64,000 bases of DNA from DATBSK01 sp964501785. Its GTDB lineage: Bacteria; Actinomycetota; Acidimicrobiia; IMCC26256; PALSA-555. The notes below the pieces were generated by a model. It was given only the letters and a program-made list of their open reading frames with translations. It searched no databases and was not told the origin of the DNA. Below are positions 8,836 to 16,714 of this stretch, one piece after another. Location: contig CAZCUD010000013.1 in assembly GCA_964501785.1 (NCBI GenBank), positions 51,949-115,948 on the forward strand. Reading direction: 5' to 3'. The first letter of the stretch is position 1, and the number at the start of each line of letters is the position of its first letter. The position numbers and the translations under genes were made by a program.

Positions 8836-9732
8836 TCAGCGACGATCGAGGTCGAGCCGCATGCCCTCGTGCGCAGCGATCACCTCGGGCCCGTCCATCT
8901 CGGCCGAGAGGTCGCGGGCGTGGTCGAGGATCTCGTCGATCGCGGCGTCGCCGTGCGTCGGGCAGTGGTGGTAGAGCGCGAGCGTCCTCGCACCCGCTTC
9001 CTTGGCGACGTGCACCGCGTATTCGATCGTCGAGTGGCCGAAGTGCCGCTTCGACTCGTACTCGTGCGTGGTGTGCTGCGCGTCGTGGATGAGCACGTCG
9101 ACGCCGTCGCACAGCTCGAGCACGTCCGTGGGGATGAAGTCGTCGGCGTCGTCGGGGTTGCAGCCGGGACCGTGATCGGAGATGTAGGTCACCCCGACCC
9201 CCTCCAGCTCGACTCGGTAGCCGAGCGTCGGGTCGGTGTGACGCACCCAGCGCGCCCGCACCTTCGCACCGTTCACACCGAAGTCGTCGTGGTCGGTGTC
9301 GAGGAACGAGACCGTCCCGCCGAGCTCGTCCGGCGTGATCGGGAAGTAGGGCGGCTGCATCACGCCGCGGAACACCTCGGCGAGCGGACCCGCCTCCTGG
9401 CGGGGCGCGTGGATGTCGATGACCGCGTCAGGGCGGAACACCGGCGTGAAGAAGGGCAGACCGATGATGTGGTCCCAGTGCAGGTGGGTGAGCAGCACCG
9501 TCGCCTGGTAGGGCGTGGTGAGGCGGTTGGCGAGGAGCGCTTCGGCGAAGCGTTCGGTCACGACGTCGCCGTACTCCCGGATGCCGGTGCCGAGGTCGAA
9601 CACGATCGGCTGGTGACCGTCGGCCTCGAGCGCCACGCACGACGTGTTGCCGCCGTAGCGCTGGTACTTGGCGCCGTCACACGGCGTCGATCCCCGGACG
9701 CCGTAGAACGTGAGGTGAACACCCCCCGACAC
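8836..9732 (-). CDS. MBL-fold metallo-hydrolase (RNase Z/PhnP-like)
   Basis: Metallo-beta-lactamase-fold hydrolase of 298 residues. THLHWDH (about 82-88) supplies the HxHxDH metal site; further ligands are likely the His in HTDPTLGYRV, the Asp in YISDHGP and the His in HFGHSTIEYA. The N-terminal GVRGSTPC resembles phosphodiesterase/PhnP-type members. GTG at 9732 has no Shine-Dalgarno (the upstream strand reads CTCCTCC) but follows TAGTCT by 8 nt, so a leaderless mRNA explains the start. Substrate not identifiable. Confidence 0.85.
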   Translation of the reverse strand: MSGGVHLTFYGVRGSTPCDGAKYQRYGGNTSCVALEADGHQPIVFDLGTGIREYGDVVTERFAEALLANRLTTPYQATVLLTHLHWDHIIGLPFFTPVFRPDAVIDIHAPRQEAGPLAEVFRGVMQPPYFPITPDELGGTVSFLDTDHDDFGVNGAKVRARWVRHTDPTLGYRVELEGVGVTYISDHGPGCNPDDADDFIPTDVLELCDGVDVLIHDAQHTTHEYESKRHFGHSTIEYAVHVAKEAGARTLALYHHCPTHGDAAIDEILDHARDLSAEMDGPEVIAAHEGMRLDLDRR

Positions 9733-9813
9733 GAAGGAGGAGACTACCCAAACGACAGCCGTGTGACACCAGGTCCTCGCGCCGATGTGACGCGCGCCTC
9801 ATCGGCACGCGTC

Positions 9814-10335
9814 TCAGCCGGGCGTCGGGCCGTCGGCGCGCACCCGTTCGACGTGCACCAGCGCCTCACGGAGCTCGTCGATCCACTCCCCCTCGTGCTC
9901 CCGCACGAGGCGAACGCACCAGGCCAGCGCGTCGCTGCGGCTGCGGGCGACGCCGGCGTCGACGAGCGTGTCGAGGATCCGTCGCTCGCCCATGCGCAGC
10001 CGGGTCATCACCGGCACGCTGAGGTGGGTGAACACCGCACCCGTGTCCCCGCACCGGGCGCCCCAGGCGACCTTGCGGTCGAAGCGCCGCTCGGCCTCGT
10101 CGGCGATCTGCATCCGGTGCGCACGCGTGTCCTCCCGGAAGCCCTCGATGCGGGCGAGGCAGGCGGTCGACCGGGCGTCCTCGTCGCCGCCGGTTGCCCC
10201 GTCGAGGTCGGGCTCGGCCAGCCGCCCCACGACGAGGATCTCCTCCCGGTCGGCGGAGACCTCCGGGGCCTCGGTGAACCACCCGTCGGGGCAGCGGCCC
10301 GCGAACCAGGCGGCGAGATCCGGCTGATCACTCAT
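9814..10335 (-). CDS. Putative ribbon-helix-helix-like protein
   Basis: Protein of 173 residues with no recognised family. The segment from HLSVPVMTRLRMGERR through GVARSRSDALAWCVRLV to the C-terminal helix resembles a ribbon-helix-helix DNA-binding fold (strand, helix, helix with SRSDAL start), as in many antitoxins. The N-terminal part (1-95) is acidic with one basic stretch (RAHRMQIADEAERRFDRK). An AT-rich tandem 8-bp repeat lies directly before the ATG and could be its own operator. No toxin-like neighbour is evident: upstream is a HIT hydrolase gene ending 19 nt away. Confidence 0.6.
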   Translation of the reverse strand: MSDQPDLAAWFAGRCPDGWFTEAPEVSADREEILVVGRLAEPDLDGATGGDEDARSTACLARIEGFREDTRAHRMQIADEAERRFDRKVAWGARCGDTGAVFTHLSVPVMTRLRMGERRILDTLVDAGVARSRSDALAWCVRLVREHEGEWIDELREALVHVERVRADGPTPG

Positions 10336-10336
10336 T

Positions 10337-10354
10337 GATTACATCATTACATCA
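10337..10354 (-). promoter_or_regulatory. Tandem TGATGTAA direct repeat, possible operator
   Basis: On the minus strand TGATGTAATGATGTAATC lies between the HIT gene stop and the ATG at 10335. It contains two head-to-tail copies of TGATGTAA and is strikingly AT-rich for this genome. Ribbon-helix-helix repressors bind short tandem sites like this, but the assignment is inference. Confidence 0.45.
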
Positions 10355-10780
10355 CTACGAACCGGATGGCAAGGCGCCCCGGATCCGCGCGGCCACGTCG
10401 TCCATCTGCGCCACGTCGGCGTAGCGCGTGCGGGGCCAGAAGAAGCCCCGCAGCCCGTCCTTGCGCCGGCGCGGGACGACGTGGACGTGCAGGTGCGGGA
10501 CGCTCTGGCTGACGACGTTGTTCTCGGCGACGAACGTGCCCTGGGCGTCGAGGCCGTCCTGGACGCCCACCGCGACGCGCTGCACGTCGCGGAAGTACGG
10601 GGCGATGGCGTCGGCGGGCAGGTCGCGCAGCGTCTCGACGTGGGCTCTCGGCACGACGAGCGTGTGGCCCGGGAAGAGCGGCCGGTGGTCGAGGAACGAG
10701 ACGCTCGTCTCGGTCTCCTCGACGATCGTCGCCGGCAGCTCCCGGGCGACGATGCTGCAGAACAGGCAGTCCATCACCAT
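10355..10780 (-). CDS. HIT family hydrolase
   Basis: Histidine-triad nucleotide hydrolase or adenylyltransferase-like protein (141 residues). The zinc-type start DCLFCSI and the catalytic triad HLHVHVVPR (His-x-His-x-His) are present, as are LFPGHTLVVPRAHVETL and ENNVVSQSVPHLH. ATG codons at 10780 and 10774 are both possible (MVMDCLF); neither has a clear Shine-Dalgarno. It likely cleaves a nucleoside phosphoramidate or dinucleotide; the substrate is not known. Confidence 0.9.
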   Translation of the reverse strand: MVMDCLFCSIVARELPATIVEETETSVSFLDHRPLFPGHTLVVPRAHVETLRDLPADAIAPYFRDVQRVAVGVQDGLDAQGTFVAENNVVSQSVPHLHVHVVPRRRKDGLRGFFWPRTRYADVAQMDDVAARIRGALPSGS

Positions 10781-10834
10781 GGGTCGCATCGCTGCGGGCG
10801 GGGGCACCCCGCCCGCCGACGCTGCGCTCTGCTG

Positions 10835-11341
10835 CTACTCAGGAGACTCGTACGGGCGGACCCGCTCGGACGCGGCCTCGCGCTTGGGGACCATCACCTT
10901 GCGCCGGAAGTAGCAGACCTCTTCGCCGCGCTGGTTGAAGCCCCGCGTCTCGACCGACACGATGCCGCGATCGGGCTTGCTCGACGACTCCTTCTTCTCG
11001 AGCACCTTCGTCTCGGCGTAGATCGTGTCGCCGTGGAACGTGGGCCTCTGGTGCTTGAGCTCTTCGATCTCGAGGTTGGCGATCGCCGCGCCGCTCACGT
11101 CGGGCACGCTCATGCCGAGCACGACCGAGTACACGAGGTTGCCGACGACCACGTTCTTGCCGAACTGGGTCTGGGTCTCGCCGTACCACGCGTCCAGGTG
11201 GAGCGGATGGTGGTTCATCGTGATGAGACAGAAGAGGTGGTCGTCGTACTCGGTGATCGTCTTGCCCGGCCAGTGCTTGTAGACGTCACCGGGCTCGAAG
11301 TCCTCGAAGTACCGACCGAAGGGCCGCTCGTGCACCGTCAT
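10835..11341 (-). CDS. MaoC-family (R)-specific enoyl-CoA hydratase/dehydratase
   Basis: Hot-dog-fold MaoC-like dehydratase (168 residues). The opening GRYFEDFEPGDVYKH and the later SVVLGMSVPD and ETRGFNQRGEEV are typical of mesaconyl-CoA hydratase/MaoC proteins. HHPLHLD holds the usual catalytic Asp-x4-His-type region in altered form. ATG at 11341 is preferred over 11350 because it lies 7 nt after TAGGAT, the leaderless pattern repeated throughout the window. Mesaconyl-CoA hydratase is a possible role given the methylsuccinyl-CoA dehydrogenase and CitE-like genes elsewhere here, but this is speculative. Confidence 0.82.
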   Translation of the reverse strand: MTVHERPFGRYFEDFEPGDVYKHWPGKTITEYDDHLFCLITMNHHPLHLDAWYGETQTQFGKNVVVGNLVYSVVLGMSVPDVSGAAIANLEIEELKHQRPTFHGDTIYAETKVLEKKESSSKPDRGIVSVETRGFNQRGEEVCYFRRKVMVPKREAASERVRPYESPE

Positions 11342-11358
11342 CGGTTGCATCCTATTGA

Positions 11359-11396
11359 TGCGTAGCTGAACACTCCTGACGAAGGCTGGCTACGCA
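11359..11396 (-). terminator. Hairpin after the cyclase gene
   Basis: TGCGTAGC (11359-11366) pairs with GCTACGCA (11389-11396) across a 22-nt loop. It lies 7 nt past the stop of the minus-strand cyclase gene and before the MaoC promoter; probable terminator. Confidence 0.5.
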
Positions 11397-11402
11397 ACCA
11401 GA

Positions 11403-12722
11403 TCAGGGTGCGACCGAGAAGAGGTGCCACTCCCCGGGGACGCCCTTGAGGTCGTGGGTGCCGCGGTCGACGAACGTCCAGGTCATGCCGGCGACCGCCT
11501 CCTGCACCGCCGTCGTCACGAGGATCTCTCCCGGATCGGCGCGGGCGCCGACGCGGGCGCCCACGTGCACGGCGACGCCGGTGAGGTCGTCACCGTCGAC
11601 CTCGACGTCGCCGACGTGGATGCCGGTCCGCGTGCGCAGGTCGAGCAGCTCGGTCTCCTCCCGCATCGCGAGTGCGCACTCGATCGCGCTCGACACGCGG
11701 TCGAACACCACGAAGAAGTCGTCGCCGCGCGTGTTCACCTCGCGGCCGCCGTGCCGGTCCAGCTCGCGGCGGATGGCGATGCGGAACGTGGCCAGGGTGT
11801 CGCGCCAGCGCGCATCGCCGAGCCGGGCGGCGACCTCGGTCGAGCCCACGATGTCGGTGAAGAGCACCGCACCGAGGCGTCGATCGGCGGCGGATGCAGC
11901 ACGAGACCCGGTGAGGAACTCGCCGATCTCGGCCATCATCTCGTCGAGCCCGTCGCCCGTGGTCACGGGATCACTTTCGAGCTCGATGTAGCGGACGTCG
12001 TGGAGGCGCGCCGCGAGGGCGCGGAGGACCTCGACCGTGACGAGGCGCGTGCCGATCCCGAACAAGAGGACGGGTTGGCGAACTCGATCGAGGTACGCGC
12101 GGACGTCGCTGGCCGTGATCCAGCGCAGGATGCGCTCGATCGCACCCGGCGCCCCCGCGGCCCGCTCGAGTCGCGCGTACGCGGGCAGCTCGGTGTCATC
12201 GGGCTCGACGCCGTAGATCGTCGCGCTGGCCGTGCCGGTGCCCCAGATCGGCAGATACGTCTCGAAGAAGAGCTCGAGCGACACGGGATCGACGCCCTCG
12301 GGGTAGTCGGGCGCGGCGAACAGCCGGGCGTAGCCACCGAGCAGGACGAGCTTCTCCACCCGTTCGGGGTACAGGGCAGCCATGGCCAGCGCCGTCGACA
12401 CGCCATGGGTGGACGCCACGATCGCGAAGCGGTCGACGCCGGCCGCGTCCATCACCGCCATCCCGTGACCCGAGATGTCCTCGATCGTCGGTGGCGGCTC
12501 GGGCAACGGGTCGGACGAACCGATGCCGAGCGGGTCGTAGGTGACGACCCTGGCGAACGTCATGAGGCGTCGATTCATCCGCACCAGGTGCGGGATCTCC
12601 CAACGCAGCTCGAGATGCGACACGTTGCCGGAGATGAAGAGGATCGCCCGCTCGTCGTCACCGCTCACCTGGAAGGCGTAGTGCCCCATCGGAGTGGCCA
12701 CGTAGCGGGTCTCGACGTTCAC
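11403..12722 (-). CDS. Alpha/beta-hydrolase-class III adenylate/guanylate cyclase fusion
   Basis: Two-domain protein of 439 residues. Residues about 20-265 form an alpha/beta-hydrolase domain and about 280-395 a class III cyclase homology domain. The cyclase part has the metal-binding LFTDIVGST and NTRGDDFFVVFD blocks and the later GIHVGDVEVDGDDLTGVAVH. In the hydrolase part the nucleophile elbow reads ASTHG, so the expected Ser is Thr, suggesting a ligand sensor rather than an enzyme. Such fusions are common in mycobacteria and relatives; the product (cAMP or cGMP) is not decided by sequence. Confidence 0.88.
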   Translation of the reverse strand: MNVETRYVATPMGHYAFQVSGDDERAILFISGNVSHLELRWEIPHLVRMNRRLMTFARVVTYDPLGIGSSDPLPEPPPTIEDISGHGMAVMDAAGVDRFAIVASTHGVSTALAMAALYPERVEKLVLLGGYARLFAAPDYPEGVDPVSLELFFETYLPIWGTGTASATIYGVEPDDTELPAYARLERAAGAPGAIERILRWITASDVRAYLDRVRQPVLLFGIGTRLVTVEVLRALAARLHDVRYIELESDPVTTGDGLDEMMAEIGEFLTGSRAASAADRRLGAVLFTDIVGSTEVAARLGDARWRDTLATFRIAIRRELDRHGGREVNTRGDDFFVVFDRVSSAIECALAMREETELLDLRTRTGIHVGDVEVDGDDLTGVAVHVGARVGARADPGEILVTTAVQEAVAGMTWTFVDRGTHDLKGVPGEWHLFSVAP

Positions 12723-12746
12723 GCGTCGCGGTTCATTCGTCGCCGT

Positions 12747-13901
12747 TCACTCGAGGGGGTGCCGCTTCAGGAGTCCGCGGGCGATCACGAGCCGTTGGAT
12801 CTCGTTGGTGCCCTCACCGATGATCATGAGCGGCGCGTCGCGGTAGTAGCGCTCGATGGGCAGCTCGGTCGTGTAGCCGACGCCGCCGTGGATGCGCATC
12901 GACTCGGTCGCGATCTCGAACGCCGCCTCGCTCGCGAAGAGCTTCGCCATGCCGGCCTCGACGTCACAGCGCTCCCCCGCCTCCTTCCGCTCGGCGGCGT
13001 TGCGAGTGAGGAGGCGAGCCGCCTCGAGCTGCGTCGCCATGTCGGCCAGCTTCATCTGGATCGCCTGGTGCTGCGCGATGGGCTTGCCGAACGTCTCGCG
13101 CTGCTGTGCGTACCGGATCGCAGCTTCGAAGGCCGCGCGCGCGACGCCACACGCCCGCGCCGCGATGTTGATCCGGCCGACCTCGAGCGCCGAGAGGATG
13201 AAGTGCTGCCCCCGACCGAGCCCGTCGTCGCCACCGAGGACGGCGTCGGCCGGAACGCGCTCGCCGTCCCACGCCATCTCGACCGTCTCGATCCCCTTGT
13301 AGCCGAGCTTGCCGATGTTCTTGCTCACGGTGATCGCGCCCGATCGCTCGCCGGGCTCCTTCTCGACCATGAAGCAGGTGATCCCCTCGGACGTGCGGGC
13401 GGCGAGCGCCACCAGGCCGGCGCGCATGCCGTTGGTCACCCAGGTCTTGGTGCCGGTGACGACGTACTCATCGCCGTCCTTCTCGGCCCGGCACTTCAAC
13501 GCGCTGGTGTCGCTGCCCGCGTCCGGCTCCGAGAGCGACAGGCAGCCGCGCAGCTCACCGGTCGCCATGCGCGGGAGCCAGCGCTGCTTCTGGTCGTCGG
13601 TGCCGTGGAGCTTGATCAGGTTCGCGGCCATCACGTGGGTGTTGAGGATCCCCGTCAGGGACATCCACCCCGCAGCGAGCTCCTCGATCACCGCGACGTA
13701 GGTGGGCAGATCGAGGCCCAGGCCGCCGTGCTCCTCGGGAATCGTGGTGCCGAACAGCCCGAGCTCCTTCATCGTCGCGACCAGCGACTCGGGGAACTCG
13801 TCCGCGTGCTCGAGGTCGGACGCGACCGGCAGCACGTCCTTCTCGACGAAGCGGCGCACCGTCGCGACGAGCTCTGCACGCACCTCGGGGTCGGTCGCCA
13901 T
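12747..13901 (-). CDS. Acyl-CoA dehydrogenase
   Basis: FAD-dependent acyl-CoA dehydrogenase of 384 residues, the usual length. Family blocks are ELGLFGTTIPEEHGGLGL, LSLSEPDAGSDTSALK (FAD/substrate), TGTKTWVTNG, and QRETFGKPIAQHQAIQMKLA. The catalytic base is Glu in MIIGEGTNEIQ (about residue 362). ATG at 13901 lies 7 nt after TAGGAT and is preferred over the GTG/ATG at 13910. Substrate chain length is not clear. Confidence 0.92.
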   Translation of the reverse strand: MATDPEVRAELVATVRRFVEKDVLPVASDLEHADEFPESLVATMKELGLFGTTIPEEHGGLGLDLPTYVAVIEELAAGWMSLTGILNTHVMAANLIKLHGTDDQKQRWLPRMATGELRGCLSLSEPDAGSDTSALKCRAEKDGDEYVVTGTKTWVTNGMRAGLVALAARTSEGITCFMVEKEPGERSGAITVSKNIGKLGYKGIETVEMAWDGERVPADAVLGGDDGLGRGQHFILSALEVGRINIAARACGVARAAFEAAIRYAQQRETFGKPIAQHQAIQMKLADMATQLEAARLLTRNAAERKEAGERCDVEAGMAKLFASEAAFEIATESMRIHGGVGYTTELPIERYYRDAPLMIIGEGTNEIQRLVIARGLLKRHPLE

Positions 13902-13927
13902 CCCGCGCATCCTATTGACAGCACCTG

Positions 13928-13969
13928 GTTGCGTCGCTCGACCCGCCCCACGACGGTGAGCGACGCAAC
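13928..13969 (-). terminator. 12-bp-arm hairpin after the LuxR ATPase gene
   Basis: GTTGCGTCGCTC (13928-13939) and GAGCGACGCAAC (13958-13969) are perfect complements separated by 18 nt, just past the LuxR gene stop at 13978 and before the acyl-CoA dehydrogenase promoter. Probable terminator. Confidence 0.6.
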
Positions 13970-13977
13970 AGAGGGTC

Positions 13978-16599
13978 CTACGTGTCCAGCACCTGGGCGA
14001 GCTCGCCGCGGCCTCTCACGCCGAGCTTCTCGTAGGCGCGCTGGAGGTGGTTCTCGACCGTCCGCACGCTGACGAAGAGCTTCTCGGCGATCTCCTTGCT
14101 GGGCATGTTGCGCGCCGCGAGCTCTGCGACCTCGCGCTCGCGCTTGGTCAGCGGCGTCGTCTCGACGAGGCTGACCGAGAGCGCGGGGGTGTGCGCGCCC
14201 TCGCACGCCTCCGAGAGGCGACGGGCGCGAGCCGCCAGCTCGTTGCCGCGCCGGGCCAGCCCCTCGCGAGCGGCCTCGCGGGCCGCGCCGGCCGCGGCCT
14301 CCGCCGCGTACAGCAGCGCGCCCATGGCCTCGAACGCGTCGGCCGCGGCCTCGAAGCCCGTGCCGTCGTGCGCGGCCAAGGCATCCGCGTGCTCGAGCCG
14401 CGCCGCCATGAATGCGCCGTCGACGACCGCCGCGAGCTCGTGGATGCGCCCGAGGGCCGCCGCGTCGTCACCGAGGCGGAGCAGATCGTGCAGCGCGGCC
14501 GCCTCGAGCGCGGCGCTGCCGTGATCGAGCGCCATCGACGCCGCCCTCCGCAGCGCGTCGCGGGACAACGTGTACTCGCTGCGCTGGGCGAGGACCCAGG
14601 CGCGGGCCCGCTCGATCTCGGGGTCCATCAGGCGCACCGGGGTCGGCGCGGCCGCGTCGAGATCTGCGAGCGCGGTGTCGGCGCCGTCGAGGTCGCCGAG
14701 CAGGGCCAGCGCGTGTGCGAGGCCGCCGTAGCCCCAGCGCGCGCCGGGGTGGTCGAGGTCGTCGAAGACGACGGCCGCCTCCCGGAACCAGCGCGCGGCC
14801 GTGGCCACTCGCCCCGCGTGCAGCGAGATCCGTCCGAGGATCACACCGAACCACGCCTGACCGTCGAGCACGTGTCGCTCGGCGGCCCCGTCGTACCCGA
14901 GGCGCGCGTTCTCCTCCGCCTCCGCGAGCCGCCCGGCCTCGAGCAGCGCCAGCGAGCGGGCGACGATGTAGATGCCCGGACCCGACATCTGCACCTGATC
15001 GCCGAGGGCGGTGCGCGCCGCGATCGCACGGTCCGCGATCTCGATCGCGGCATCGGTGCGGCCTCCGAGCGCACGGGCCGTCGCGGCGGACAGCGCTGCG
15101 CTCACGTACGTGCGGAGGTCGTCGCGTTCGAGCAACGGGTCCGCGATCGCCAGCACCTCGCGCAGGCGACCTTGGAAGAGCAGGTGGACCGACTGCTGGG
15201 CGAGCAGCTCGTCGCGCAGCTCGGGATCGGTGACGGCGTCGAGCGCGTCCTCCAGCACGCGGCGAGCCTCGTCGGCGCGGCCGAGCCCGCGGAACAGGTT
15301 GGCGGATCGTGCGAGCGCCACCATCGCACCCAGGCGTTCGCCGCACGGCAGCGCCTGTGCGACGACGAGGACGTCCTCGGCCTCCTGGTGGCGACCGAGC
15401 GCGTCGAGCGTCTCCCCGAGCAGGTGCGCGCTCTCGGCGTCGGGCGCCTCCGCGAAGGCGGCCCGGGCCAGTCGCTCGGCGAGCCCGAAGTCGAACGAGA
15501 AGCGGGCCTCGTGGGCACCGCGCAGGAGCACCTCGGGGCTGCCCCCGCCCCCGTCGAGCCGCCACAGCGCGACGCGGAGCCGGTCTTCGCGTCGGCGTGC
15601 GCCGCGCGCCTCGATGCGATCGGCCAGCGCCCGGTAGATCTCCTGACGCCGGTGCCCCGGGACGCCCGCTCGCACCACGTCCCCGTAGAGAGGATGCGCG
15701 GACCGCACCTCCCGCCGGGTCCCTTCGGCGTGCACGGCGACCAACCCGCGCCGTTCGAGCTCGTCGACTGCGTCGGGCTCGGCGAGCGTCGCGAGCTCGG
15801 TGAGACCGACGGGCTCCGCCACGCTCACGACCTCCATCGCGGTGCGCGCCGCGCCGTCGAGCGAGCCGAGTCGCAGGCCGACGACCTCACCGAGTCGGGT
15901 CGACGGTGACAACGTTCCCCGCAGCCGCCACATCCCGCCCGCGTCGTGCAGCGCGCCCGCGTCGAGTGCGCCGATGACCAGCTCGCGCAGGAAGAGTGCG
16001 TTCCCGGCACTCGTGGACCACAGCATCTGCACGGTGCCCCCTTCGACGGGGCCGTCGAGCACGTCGACGAGGATCTCCTCGGTCGCGGCGGCGGAGAGAC
16101 CGTCCAGGTCGATGCGCACCAGCAGCTCGTCCTTCCACAGGCCGGTGAGGCTCTCGGGCACGGGTCCGCTCTCGGTGCGAAGCGTGACGACCACGAACAC
16201 CTCGGGACGGAGTGCGAGCAGCCCGAGCAGCGTCGACGACGCGTCGTCGAGCTCCTGCGCGTCGTCGACCATGAGGAGAAGTGTCGAGCCGTCAGCCGCG
16301 CCCGCGATCGTGTCGGCGGCGATGCGCAGCGCGTCCACGAGGCCCTCGGCCTGGCGATCACCGACCGGCAGGAGCGGCGCGAACGCTCCGAACGGGATCG
16401 TCGCGGCGCTGCGGTTCGCCCGGACCACGGCTCGGGGCCATCCTCGCAGCTCGGCCATCGCGATCGACTCGGTCGCGAGGCGGGTCTTGCCCACGCCGGG
16501 CGGACCGGCGACCACGACACCGGCCTCGCCCGAGTCCATCGCCTCGGCGAGGCGACGCAGCTCGTCCTCACGTCCCGCGAGCGGCCAGGTGCGCTGCAT
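13978..16599 (-). CDS. Large ATP-binding LuxR-family regulator (LAL/MalT-like)
   Basis: Transcriptional regulator of 873 residues. An N-terminal AAA/STAND ATPase carries Walker A GPPGVGKTR (about 32-40) and Walker B LLMVDDAQELD (about 108-118). A long helical, TPR-like middle region runs about 300-790, and a LuxR-type helix-turn-helix lies at about 805-870 (LTKREREVAELAARNMPSKE, then VRTVENHLQRAYEKL). These LAL proteins bind DNA when an unknown ligand and ATP allow oligomerisation. It is upstream of the acyl-CoA dehydrogenase, which may be a target. Confidence 0.9.
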   Translation of the reverse strand: MQRTWPLAGREDELRRLAEAMDSGEAGVVVAGPPGVGKTRLATESIAMAELRGWPRAVVRANRSAATIPFGAFAPLLPVGDRQAEGLVDALRIAADTIAGAADGSTLLLMVDDAQELDDASSTLLGLLALRPEVFVVVTLRTESGPVPESLTGLWKDELLVRIDLDGLSAAATEEILVDVLDGPVEGGTVQMLWSTSAGNALFLRELVIGALDAGALHDAGGMWRLRGTLSPSTRLGEVVGLRLGSLDGAARTAMEVVSVAEPVGLTELATLAEPDAVDELERRGLVAVHAEGTRREVRSAHPLYGDVVRAGVPGHRRQEIYRALADRIEARGARRREDRLRVALWRLDGGGGSPEVLLRGAHEARFSFDFGLAERLARAAFAEAPDAESAHLLGETLDALGRHQEAEDVLVVAQALPCGERLGAMVALARSANLFRGLGRADEARRVLEDALDAVTDPELRDELLAQQSVHLLFQGRLREVLAIADPLLERDDLRTYVSAALSAATARALGGRTDAAIEIADRAIAARTALGDQVQMSGPGIYIVARSLALLEAGRLAEAEENARLGYDGAAERHVLDGQAWFGVILGRISLHAGRVATAARWFREAAVVFDDLDHPGARWGYGGLAHALALLGDLDGADTALADLDAAAPTPVRLMDPEIERARAWVLAQRSEYTLSRDALRRAASMALDHGSAALEAAALHDLLRLGDDAAALGRIHELAAVVDGAFMAARLEHADALAAHDGTGFEAAADAFEAMGALLYAAEAAAGAAREAAREGLARRGNELAARARRLSEACEGAHTPALSVSLVETTPLTKREREVAELAARNMPSKEIAEKLFVSVRTVENHLQRAYEKLGVRGRGELAQVLDT

Positions 16600-16714
16600 C
16601 CGCCTTCAGTGTCGCACCCGAGCCGGCGGCACCGGGCGGGATCGACCGCCCGCCGACCGATCGCCGCGATCACGCTGGGGAATCGTCGCCTGGCGGACGT
16701 ACGTTGGAGGGACT

